A stretch of DNA of 64,000 bases from Chloroflexota bacterium (lineage in GTDB: Bacteria > Chloroflexota > Dehalococcoidia > Tepidiformales > Tepidiformaceae): contig JAPPAK010000006.1 of NCBI GenBank assembly GCA_026705605.1, positions 186,001 to 250,000 of the forward strand. Reading direction: 5' to 3'. Made by a program: the position numbers and the translations under genes. The notes beneath the pieces were generated by a model. The model made no database searches and had not been told where the DNA came from. It saw only the letters and a list, made by a program, of their open reading frames with translations. Below are positions 49,003-56,826 of the stretch, one piece after another (position 1 is the stretch's first letter; every line of letters starts with the position of its first letter).

Positions 49003-49035
49003 CACCAGCCACTAGTCACTAGCCACCAGTCACTC
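49003..49035. repeat. ACCACTA-type repeat remnant
   Basis: CACCAGCCACTAGTCACTAG and CCACCAGTCACTC between the aldolase gene and the thiolase-like gene on the minus strand; it overlaps the last codons of the thiolase-like gene. Same family as at 9043, 24237 and 35492. Confidence 0.5.
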
Positions 49036-50169
49036 TTGGTTCGTCATGATGATCGTGCCCGAGGCCATGAACATGCCGCCCACGCCGTGGCAGACGCTGA
49101 TCTTCGCATCGGGCACCTGCGCCGGAGCCGTTCCCCGCATCTGGCGGACGCTCTCCTGCAGGGCGTACATCCCGTACATGCCCGAGTGCATGTAGCTCAG
49201 GCCGCCGCCGTTCGTGTTGACCGGCAGGGGGCCGCCCGGGGCCGTGTTGCGCGCCTCGATGAAGGCGCCCGCCTCGCCCCGCCCCACGAACCCGAGGTCT
49301 TCGAGCCCGTAGATCGGCAGGTGCGCGAAGGCGTCGTAGATCATCACGTGGTCCACGTCGTCGTGCGTGATGCCCGCCTCCGCGAACGCGGTGCTTCCGG
49401 CGACGCGGAAGGCGCGTGAGGTCGTCATGTCTTCCATCTGGCTGATCATCGGCGTCTCGACGCTCTCGCCCGTGCCCAGGAGGTAGACCGGCTTCGTCGG
49501 GAAGTCCCGTGCCCGCTCCTTCGAGACGAGGATCAGGGCGCCGCCGCCGTCCGTCACCAGGCAGCACTGCAGCAGCCGGAACGGGTAGGCGATCATCCGC
49601 GAGTTGAGCACGTCGTCGACCGTGATCGGGTCCTTGAACGTCGAGCGCGGGTTGAGCGCCGCCCACTCGCGCTGCACCACCGAGACGGAGGCGAGCTGCT
49701 CGTGCGTCATGCCCGTCTCCTTCATGTAGCGCAGCACGCCCAGGGTGAACATCGAGGGCGGCCCGCTCAGGCCGTAGGGCGCCTCGTACTGGCCCGCGAG
49801 CGAGGCCGGCGACCCGCCGAAACGGTCCATGCCCACGCGCGAACGCCCGCTCTCGCCGTGCGTGACGAGTGCGACCTCGCAGAGGCCCGCGTTGATCGCC
49901 GCCGCCGCATGCCGCACGTGCAGCATGAACGAGCAGCCGCCCACGGCCGTGCCGTCGACCCACGTGGGCGTGATGCCGAGGTAGTGCGCGATACCGGCGG
50001 GCGCCTCGCCCGCGGTCGCGACGCCGTCGACGTCGCTCGGCTTCAGGCCGCAGTCCTCCAGCGCGTTGAGCGCGGCGTCGGCGTGCAGCTGGATCTTGGA
50101 GAGGCCGGGAACGCGGCCGAGCTCGGTCGTCTCGGCGGCTCCGACAATGGCTACGGAACGGGATTCCAT
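49030..50169 (-). CDS. Thiolase-like (SCP2/lipid-transfer type) protein
   Basis: Thiolase-superfamily protein of 379 aa. The acyl loop is TAVGGCSFMLHVRHA near residue 80, which keeps a Cys where the paralog at 43811 has Gly. The C-terminal loop is NTNGGGLSYMHSGMYGM. VSKERARDFPTKPVYLLG and IYDAFAHLPIYGLEDLGFVGRGE are typical of the group. It follows its DUF35 partner by two bases, in reversed order compared with the other pair. It may be an acyltransferase or an aldolase component. Confidence 0.88.
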   Translation of the reverse strand: MESRSVAIVGAAETTELGRVPGLSKIQLHADAALNALEDCGLKPSDVDGVATAGEAPAGIAHYLGITPTWVDGTAVGGCSFMLHVRHAAAAINAGLCEVALVTHGESGRSRVGMDRFGGSPASLAGQYEAPYGLSGPPSMFTLGVLRYMKETGMTHEQLASVSVVQREWAALNPRSTFKDPITVDDVLNSRMIAYPFRLLQCCLVTDGGGALILVSKERARDFPTKPVYLLGTGESVETPMISQMEDMTTSRAFRVAGSTAFAEAGITHDDVDHVMIYDAFAHLPIYGLEDLGFVGRGEAGAFIEARNTAPGGPLPVNTNGGGLSYMHSGMYGMYALQESVRQMRGTAPAQVPDAKISVCHGVGGMFMASGTIIMTNQE

Positions 50170-50171
50170 GG

Positions 50172-50597
50172 CTAGCCTCCCGCCGGCCGGAACTTCGGCA
50201 GTGAAATCTCGTCGGTTATCGGCGTGAACGCCACCTCGACGGGCATGTCGAGCACGAGCGCCTCAGGCGTCTGCTCGCAGTCGATGATGTTCGTCATCAT
50301 CCGCGGCCCCTCGTCGAGCTCGACGATGGCGATCGCGTGGGGTTCCGGCCCGAACCCGGGCGGAGGCCGGTGGTTGATCACGTAGCTGTAGAGCTTGCCC
50401 TTCCCGCTCGCCGTGAAGTTCGTGACCGAGCGCGAGCCGCAGCCCGGACAGAATGAGCGCGCCGGGAAGATCACGTCGTCGCAGTCATCTTCGCCGCAGC
50501 GCTGCAGGCGAAGCTCGCCTCGCTTCGCCCCATCCCAGAAGTCCTGGGTTTCGGGTGTGGGTACGGGAACCGGGCCCTTGTAGTCGTCGTCGGCCAT
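50172..50597 (-). CDS. DUF35 OB-fold / zinc ribbon partner protein
   Basis: Protein of 141 aa: N-terminal helix (PVPTPETQDFWDGAKRGEL), zinc ribbon with Cys in LQRCGEDDCDDVIFPARSFCPGCGS (four Cys), then an OB-fold (ASGKGKLYSYVINHRPPPGF, IAIVELDEGPRMMTNIIDC). ATG 50597 is used; ten more codons upstream are possible. It is cotranscribed with the thiolase-like gene. Confidence 0.9.
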   Translation of the reverse strand: MADDDYKGPVPVPTPETQDFWDGAKRGELRLQRCGEDDCDDVIFPARSFCPGCGSRSVTNFTASGKGKLYSYVINHRPPPGFGPEPHAIAIVELDEGPRMMTNIIDCEQTPEALVLDMPVEVAFTPITDEISLPKFRPAGG

Positions 50598-50708
50598 ACG
50601 AACTGCCTTTCGAGTGGTTTGGCGCACGCTGGCGCACGCGTCAGCGCATCCTACGAGCTTCGCCGTAAACGTGGGAGCGGAACGGCCGGAGAGGGTGCGG
50701 AGTGCAGC

Positions 50709-51395
50709 TCAGGCGGGAGCGGAGGCGGCTCTGCCGTCACGCACCCAGACGCGGCTCGCGACCTGCGTACCCATCACGATCTCGTGGCCGTCGATCGCGA
50801 TCGTCACGGTGCCGCGGTACGGCTCCGAGGACTGCAGCATCGCCACCTGACCCGGACGGATGCCCTCGGCGTCGAAGAACTGCAGCAGCAGCTCGTCCTC
50901 CTCGAACACCCGCTCGATCTCGACCGTCTCGCCCTCCGGCACGTCCGCAAGGGTCGTCATCGAGAGGTCGCCGGCGTTCGCGAGCCCCGGAATGGGATAG
51001 CCGAAGGGACTCCGCTTGGGGTTCCCCAGCGTCTCGACCAGGTGCGGCTCCGTCACATCGGAGATGCCGTGCTCCAGCAGGTGCGCCTCTTCGTAGGCGC
51101 GCCACCAGGGCACGTTCAGCACGGTCGTCAGCAGGCACTCCGCCAGGCGATGGCGCCTCACCATCTCCTCGGCCCGGCGCATACCCTCCGGCGTCAGCTC
51201 GATCATCTTGCGCCGGTTGATCGAGACGAGGCTGTCGCGCTGCAGACGCTTCAGCATCCCCGCGACCGACGGCGGCGTCACCCCCAGGCGATCCGCCAGC
51301 CGCACCGCGATCACGCTCTCGCCTTCGTCGTGGTTGAGGCGGTAGATCGCGCTCAGGTAATCGTCGCTGGCGACGTTGACGACTTGCTTCGGCAT
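50709..51395 (-). CDS. DtxR/MntR-family metal-dependent regulator
   Basis: Winged-helix repressor of 228 aa. The DNA-binding domain is DDYLSAIYRLNHDEGESVIAVRLADRLGVTPPSVAGMLKRL (residues ~12-52). The dimerisation/metal domain has LAECLLTTVLNVPWWRAYEEAHLLEHGISD (metal-ligand Glu/His positions) and the C-terminal part is an SH3-like FeoA domain (LADVPEGETVEIERVFEEDELLL). It likely responds to Fe2+ or Mn2+. It is divergent from the di-iron gene pair (109 bases between starts), whose expression it may control. Confidence 0.93.
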   Translation of the reverse strand: MPKQVVNVASDDYLSAIYRLNHDEGESVIAVRLADRLGVTPPSVAGMLKRLQRDSLVSINRRKMIELTPEGMRRAEEMVRRHRLAECLLTTVLNVPWWRAYEEAHLLEHGISDVTEPHLVETLGNPKRSPFGYPIPGLANAGDLSMTTLADVPEGETVEIERVFEEDELLLQFFDAEGIRPGQVAMLQSSEPYRGTVTIAIDGHEIVMGTQVASRVWVRDGRAASAPA

Positions 51396-51506
51396 CACCG
51401 TGATCGTGCCACGCCGTGCGCCTTTTGTCTTGACCCGATGCCTCTTCTATTCAGGCACGGCCAGCCGTACACTCGACGTGCATCTCTCGTCGCGAGGCAG
51501 CGGACC

Positions 51507-52541
51507 ATGAGCGCAGCACCCACCACGCCCGAACTCGACCTTTCCTGGCTCGATCTCTACGACGATCCCACGTCGGCCGAGCCCACGAAGAAGGGCCTCA
51601 CGCTCGATGCCATCGACATCGGCGACTACGCCTCGCAAGAGGATCTGCCCCGCGACATGACCCCCCGCCTCCGCGGTGCCACCGCCCGCAAGGACGCCCA
51701 CCGCATGGGCCTCACCTACAACACCAAGCACGACGTCTGGGCCGACCAGTGCCGCTCCCTCTACGAAGAGGCCGTCCAGCGCCAGTGGTCCTCCGCGCGC
51801 GACATCCCCTGGGACACCCTCAAGGAGCTCCCCGACGAGAAGGAGCGCGCGATCTGCCAGGTCGCGACGATGCTCGCCGAGGTCGAGTTCATCGCCGGCG
51901 ATGTCCCGGGCCAGTGGCTCCCCCATATCAGCGGCGACGAGTTCGAGGTCGGCCTCTTCCTCATGAGTCAGATCATGGATGAGGCCCGCCACACCGACGT
52001 CTTCCGCAAGCGCGCCCTCGCCAACGGCGGCGGCCTCCTCCAGCAGGGCGCCGGCCTCGGCCTGCGCAACCTCATCGAGGCCCAGGACTTCACCGAGATG
52101 TCCGTGCTCATGCACGTCCAGGCCGAGGGCTTCGTGCAGTCCATGTTCCGCATGGGCGAGCTCATCGGGCCGACCCAGGCTGACAAGCGCATCTTCCGCA
52201 TGGCCGCCCAGGACGAGTCCCGCCACCTCGCCTTCGGCGTCATGCACCTCAAGCACGTCCTCGCCGAGACGCCCGAGCGCCGCGAGGAGATCCACCATTA
52301 CCTCGACAAGGCCGAGGAGCGCTCCGCCGGGGGCGGCAGCGGCGATGTCACCTTCCCGCCCGTCTTCGAGTCGCTATGCATCCTCCTCGGAGGCGGGAAG
52401 GACCGCTTCGACGAGGGCGTCGCCAAGTTCCTGCTCCTCCGCAGGCGCCAGGTGAAGGAGTACCTGCACCGCCTCGATGTCGCCGGCCTCGGCGACCGCC
52501 GCGAGCGGCTCGGATCCGCCCTCGCGCAGTACGCCAACTAG
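51507..52541 (+). CDS. Ferritin-like/R2-like di-iron protein, catalytic-type subunit
   Basis: Four-helix-bundle di-iron protein of 344 aa, cytoplasmic. Metal ligands fit the E / ExxH / E / ExxH set: E125 in TMLAEVEF, E159 and H162 in IMDEARHTDVF, E207 in HVQAEGFVQ, E237 and H240 in AQDESRHLAFG. This is the pattern of ribonucleotide-reductase R2-like and related oxidases and N-oxygenases. A paralog that lacks most ligands follows after four bases. The gene is divergent from a DtxR-type regulator. The substrate is unknown. Confidence 0.85.
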   Translation: MSAAPTTPELDLSWLDLYDDPTSAEPTKKGLTLDAIDIGDYASQEDLPRDMTPRLRGATARKDAHRMGLTYNTKHDVWADQCRSLYEEAVQRQWSSARDIPWDTLKELPDEKERAICQVATMLAEVEFIAGDVPGQWLPHISGDEFEVGLFLMSQIMDEARHTDVFRKRALANGGGLLQQGAGLGLRNLIEAQDFTEMSVLMHVQAEGFVQSMFRMGELIGPTQADKRIFRMAAQDESRHLAFGVMHLKHVLAETPERREEIHHYLDKAEERSAGGGSGDVTFPPVFESLCILLGGGKDRFDEGVAKFLLLRRRQVKEYLHRLDVAGLGDRRERLGSALAQYAN

Positions 52542-52545
52542 CGTC

Positions 52546-53757
52546 ATGGCCGAAAGCGAGCCCACCGAAGGGCCCATCACCGCGGAGATGCGCGCCGCCG
52601 CGCAGGCCCTCGGCTGGGAAGAGGACCTCCTCGACCGGGCCATTGACTGGGGCTACAGCCCCCGCACCGTCGTCAGCGCACTCGGGACGAAGCTCGCCCC
52701 CGCCCAGGCCAAGAGCTTCCTCGACCGCGAGCCCCTCAAGCCCGACCTCACCTGGATGGACGCCCCCACCGAGTGGGGCGTCCGCGCCGAGCAGGCCGAT
52801 GCCGATATGGGCCTCACCGTGGGCGACATCATGGTCGGCTCGTACGGCGAGATCCCCGACCTCTGGACCGATCGCACGGAGATCGCGCGCGGCTCGAACC
52901 CGCAGGTCGGCCAGGAAGACATGGGCTATACCATCTTCGAGAAGGCCGTCGTCTGGACCGACTCCGTCGCCGACCTCTACGAGCGCGCCATCCGCGACCG
53001 CTGGGCCCCCGCCACCGACCTCGGCTGGCGCAGCCTCGAAGCCCTCCCCGACGAGGTCGAGAAGGCCATCTGCCAGGTGATGACCGAGCACAGCGAGCGC
53101 GCCTACGCCGAGGCCGCCGTGCTCGGCCGCTGGCTCCCCGAGATCAGCTACGGCTTCGTCGAGATGAAGCTCTTCATGAGCAGCGTCATCTACGACCTTG
53201 CCCGCCATGCCGAGGCCTTCCGCAAGCGCGCCCTCTCGAACGGCGGCGGACTCGGCCTGCAGGCCCCCACCGACCTCATCCGCGGCGCGACCGAGGCGCG
53301 CACCTACCCCGAGCTCATGGCCTACCTCTTTGTCCAGGACAGCGCCTTCCTCACCTTCTTCCGCCACGCCGGCGACATCGCCCAGAACCAGCTTGAGCGT
53401 GACCTCTACGCCCTCGTCGCCAGCGACCGCGAGCGACTGATGGAGTACCAGGTCGAACGCTTCGAGGCGTTCCTCTTGGCCATGCCCGACCGTCGCGAAG
53501 AGCAGCAGCGCTACCTGGCCAAGGCCGAGGTTCGCCTCGCCCGCGAATGGAACGACCCCGCCGTACGCGAACCGCTCATCTTGCTGCTTGGCGGCAGCCG
53601 CGAGAACGCCGCCGCCGGAGAGGCAGCCCTCACCGCCCTGCGCCGCCGCCAGGTCGAGGAGTACCTCGGCCATCTCGACCAGGCCGGCTTCATCCGCAGC
53701 CGCCTCCACTCCGGCCTCGCCGTCTACCTCGAGGAACCCGAGACCGCCCCCGCCTAG
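52546..53757 (+). CDS. Paralogous di-iron-like protein with lost metal ligands (pseudo-subunit)
   Basis: Protein of 403 aa that aligns with its upstream neighbour over the bundle (QVMTEHSERAYAEA, SSVIYDLARHAEAFRKRALSNGGGL). Of the six ligands only E184 and H221 remain. E159 is replaced by L218, E207 by S266, E237 by R295 and H240 by L298. A ~65-residue N-terminal extension with a UBA-like helical pattern (AEMRAAAQALGWEEDLLDRA) is added. It probably forms a heteromer with the catalytic-type subunit, as structural subunits do in other di-iron oxygenases. Its stop overlaps that of the convergent lipoprotein gene. Confidence 0.82.
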   Translation: MAESEPTEGPITAEMRAAAQALGWEEDLLDRAIDWGYSPRTVVSALGTKLAPAQAKSFLDREPLKPDLTWMDAPTEWGVRAEQADADMGLTVGDIMVGSYGEIPDLWTDRTEIARGSNPQVGQEDMGYTIFEKAVVWTDSVADLYERAIRDRWAPATDLGWRSLEALPDEVEKAICQVMTEHSERAYAEAAVLGRWLPEISYGFVEMKLFMSSVIYDLARHAEAFRKRALSNGGGLGLQAPTDLIRGATEARTYPELMAYLFVQDSAFLTFFRHAGDIAQNQLERDLYALVASDRERLMEYQVERFEAFLLAMPDRREEQQRYLAKAEVRLAREWNDPAVREPLILLLGGSRENAAAGEAALTALRRRQVEEYLGHLDQAGFIRSRLHSGLAVYLEEPETAPA

Positions 53758-55124
53758 CCCTCCACGATCGGCGCCAGCGTCCTCCGCACCACCTCCGCGC
53801 TCGTGCCGACCGCGAAGACCACATCGCGCCCCGTCGGTTCGAGGAGTCCAACCACGCGACCGTCGTCCTGCGTTGCAAGCGTCAGATCCCCTTCCGTCGC
53901 CACGTTCGCGTTCCGCGTCGCGATGGCGCGATGCGTCTCCGCGAACTCGCGCGCCTCGCCCTCGTCCGCGAAGCGCACGTACGCGACAAGCGCTGCCTCC
54001 CCCTCGGGGTGCGCCAACAGGTAGTAGTGATCCCCCGTCCAGCCCGCGACGGCGTCGAGCACCGCCCGGTTCTCGTCGCGCTTGAACCAGTCGGGATCGA
54101 AGGGCGCATCACCGAGCAGGTAGTTGGCAAGCTGGAATTCACCCAGCGAGCCGAACTGCCGTTGGCTCCACAAGAGCCCGAGGCTCACGCGCATTTGGCG
54201 CAGTGGCAGGGTCGTGTGGGAGTAGAGGTATTCTGGCTCCCAGTCGGAGGCGAGCAGCTCCGGGTTGAGGATCTGGGAGGTCGTCGTAGGCGGATCCTGC
54301 AGCAGCAAGTTGAGCGCATCGCGACCGTGTGCCTCGATGAACCACGCCACAGCATCGGCGCCCGCCGTGTAGGGGAAGTAGAACTCTCGCTGCAGGCCCG
54401 CTGAGACGTCGTCCCACGCCCCAATCGTCAGAACCTCGTCTGCGGGGAGGCCGAGGGCGGCTTCCGCCCACCGGCCTTCGTGATAGATGGCGTCGCCTTC
54501 GACGATTGCCGACCAGGCAAGCGAGGCGTCGAGGTTGTAGCTGGCTGCCCGGCCCGTTCTGGCGAGGTCGAAGTGATAGTCCTGGATGGCGTGCACCATC
54601 TCGTGCACGAGGGTCAGCAGTTCGTGCTGGCTGAGCTCATCGAGTTCGATCCGGTCCTTGTCGGTCACGACCCAGAGTGTCTTGTCGTACGAGTAAAAGC
54701 CCCCGATGAAGCCCAGCTGGAGTTCCAGCAGATACTGGGGCTCATCGCGGTCGAGGTGGCCCATGACCCGGAGGAAGATTGTTCTGGCTTTCAGCCAGTA
54801 CTGCATTTCCAGCTCCGTTCCACCCGCCCAGTAGGCGTCCCCCACATCCTCCGGCGCGACGGCTCGGGCCTGCAGGTCCGGCGGCGCCTCCAGCCCCCGT
54901 ACCTCCGCCACCTCCTCCAGCAGTTCGCGCAGCTCGTCGGTGAGCGGCGCCGCCTCCACCGGGGTGGCGGTAGCTGTGACCGCTTCGCGCGCGGGTGGCC
55001 GGGTCGCATCGCGTGAGGGGGTCGGCGCCGGACGCTGCGTTTCCGGTTCGCCGCCCCCACAGGCGCCGAGCGCCAGCGCCGCCAAGAGCAGCAGGGGGAG
55101 CAGCGTGCGGACCGTGAGCGCCAC
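53754..55124 (-). CDS. HExxH lipoprotein, tandem paralog 3 of 3
   Basis: Exported lipoprotein of 456 aa: signal peptide with lipobox LALGACGGG, a Thr/Pro/Ala linker, a helix LTDELRELLEEVAEVRGLEAPP, and a zincin-like domain with LVHEMVHAIQDYHFDL (H174, E175, H178). Downstream AWSAIVEGDAIYH supplies a likely third zinc ligand Glu. The C-terminal ~120 residues form another conserved domain ending GTSAEVVRRTLAPIVEG. The start is GTG 55124, ten bases after the stop of the upstream paralog. Role as an envelope metallopeptidase is inferred from the motif. Confidence 0.78.
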   Translation of the reverse strand: MALTVRTLLPLLLLAALALGACGGGEPETQRPAPTPSRDATRPPAREAVTATATPVEAAPLTDELRELLEEVAEVRGLEAPPDLQARAVAPEDVGDAYWAGGTELEMQYWLKARTIFLRVMGHLDRDEPQYLLELQLGFIGGFYSYDKTLWVVTDKDRIELDELSQHELLTLVHEMVHAIQDYHFDLARTGRAASYNLDASLAWSAIVEGDAIYHEGRWAEAALGLPADEVLTIGAWDDVSAGLQREFYFPYTAGADAVAWFIEAHGRDALNLLLQDPPTTTSQILNPELLASDWEPEYLYSHTTLPLRQMRVSLGLLWSQRQFGSLGEFQLANYLLGDAPFDPDWFKRDENRAVLDAVAGWTGDHYYLLAHPEGEAALVAYVRFADEGEAREFAETHRAIATRNANVATEGDLTLATQDDGRVVGLLEPTGRDVVFAVGTSAEVVRRTLAPIVEG

Positions 55125-55134
55125 GGCTGGCAGT

Positions 55135-56778
55135 CTAGCTTCCCACCAGCGGCTCAAGCGCCGCGCGGGCCACCTCCGCGCTCGTGCCGATCGCGAAGAA
55201 CACCGTGCGCCCCACCGGCTCAAGGCGGGCGACGACGAACCCGTCCTCCCTCGTGGCGAATGTATAGGGAGCCTCTACCGAGCTCCGGGTCCGGGCGAGG
55301 AGGAGGCTGTGCGCCTCCTCGAACTGGCTTGAGTCGAGCATCGTGTCGAATCGCACCGCCACAACAAGCACACGCTCCTCACCGTTCTCGAAGATGCGGT
55401 AGGAGTCGCCCTGCCACCCCTCCCCGGCACGCTGGACGAGGACCTCCGTCGCCCGGAACCCCCGGCCCTCGTAGCCATGGGCCGGCCAGGGGTAAGCCTG
55501 CCGGTCCCCGAGCAGGTAGTTCATCAGGTGGAACTCCCCCAGCACGCCCCACTCGCTCTCCGTCCAGCCTTCACCCAGGCTCCCGGCGATGGCATCCGCC
55601 GGCAGCAGCAGGTCGACATCCGCCTCGGGAACCCAGTCGGTGTCGAGCAGGTTCGTGTGGATGATCGCCGCCGTGGCGTCCGGCGGGTCGCCGAAGAGCG
55701 CGTTGAGCCCCTCCAGCCCGTGCCGTTCCACCACGGCTTCCACCGCCACCGGCCCTGTCACGTAGGGGAACGTGAAGACCCGCAGGACCTGGGGTGGAAT
55801 GTCGACTACCTGGTGAAGGTTCGCGAGAAACAGCAGGTCCCTGCCCGGCCCCAACCCGCCCGGGACCAGTGTCGACGACTCGCTCCATTTCGACGTGTGC
55901 AGGACGGCATCGCCCTCCACGACCGATGTCCATGCGAGCCCTGCATCCAGGGTCGTCGCCACGCTGCCGCTCGCGCGCAGATCGAAGTGGTAGTCCTGGA
56001 TGGCGTGCAGCATCTCGTGCGCGAGAATCTCCCGTTCCTCCGCGCTCAGCGCGCCGAGGTCGAACTGCTCCCGCTCGTTCGGGATCCAGAGCGTCTTGTT
56101 GCCGTACGAGTAGAACCCCGCGACAAGCTGGGCCGTCGAGACCGTCACGTCCCAGAGTGACTCGCCCGGCTCCACGTACCCCAGCAGCTGGTACAGCGCC
56201 CCACCCTGCCGGAGCGCCTCCCGCTGGTCCTCGTTGTACAGCCCGGTGTACGCCCCGGCCATCTCGTCCGGGGCGAGCGTGCGGACACGCAACTCCGGAG
56301 GCGCCTCCAGTCCTCGCGCTGCCGCCACCGCGTCGAGCATCTCGAGCAGGGCGCCGGAGAGCGGCACCTCTTCCCCGATGGGCGCAGCCGCAGGCGACTC
56401 CGTCGCCTCGCCGGCAGCGGTCGGGGCGGAAGTTGGCGTGGGTGAGGCAGTGGTGATGGGAGTGGCCGTCGTGGTCGCCGTCGCCGTCGGCGCGGTAGTA
56501 GGAGTGGCAGTGGCCGGAGTGGTGGGCGTGGCAGTAGGCGCTGCCTCGACGACTGCGGGTGTGGTCGTTGGGGTGGGCGTGGTCGTAGGCGGGACCGCGG
56601 TAGGCGTTTCGCGACCCGGCTCGCCTGCCTGGTCCTCCGCCGGGCTCGTGGTGGGGTCCGGTCGCGGGGACGCCTCCGGGTCGCCGCATGCGGCCAGCGG
56701 CACGACCAACGCAATCGCCGCTAGGACGGGGAGCAAGAGGCGGAGAGCTGGAATCGCCATCGGGTCCATTCTTGCCAC
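55135..56778 (-). CDS. HExxH lipoprotein, tandem paralog 2 of 3
   Basis: Exported lipoprotein of 547 aa, the longest of the three because of a ~100-residue low-complexity Thr/Pro/Ala linker (residues ~40-135) after lipobox VVPLAACGD. The shared domain starts at ALLEMLDAVAAARGLEAPP; the zinc motif is ILAHEMLHAIQDYHFDL (H254, E255, H258), with AWTSVVEGDAVLH after it. An alternative ATG is six codons in. It lies 48 bases after paralog 1. Confidence 0.78.
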   Translation of the reverse strand: MARMDPMAIPALRLLLPVLAAIALVVPLAACGDPEASPRPDPTTSPAEDQAGEPGRETPTAVPPTTTPTPTTTPAVVEAAPTATPTTPATATPTTAPTATATTTATPITTASPTPTSAPTAAGEATESPAAAPIGEEVPLSGALLEMLDAVAAARGLEAPPELRVRTLAPDEMAGAYTGLYNEDQREALRQGGALYQLLGYVEPGESLWDVTVSTAQLVAGFYSYGNKTLWIPNEREQFDLGALSAEEREILAHEMLHAIQDYHFDLRASGSVATTLDAGLAWTSVVEGDAVLHTSKWSESSTLVPGGLGPGRDLLFLANLHQVVDIPPQVLRVFTFPYVTGPVAVEAVVERHGLEGLNALFGDPPDATAAIIHTNLLDTDWVPEADVDLLLPADAIAGSLGEGWTESEWGVLGEFHLMNYLLGDRQAYPWPAHGYEGRGFRATEVLVQRAGEGWQGDSYRIFENGEERVLVVAVRFDTMLDSSQFEEAHSLLLARTRSSVEAPYTFATREDGFVVARLEPVGRTVFFAIGTSAEVARAALEPLVGS

Positions 56779-56826
56779 GCGCGTCGAGCTCCGCCAGCGG
56801 AACCACCCCGCCTCGACCCTGCTTCC

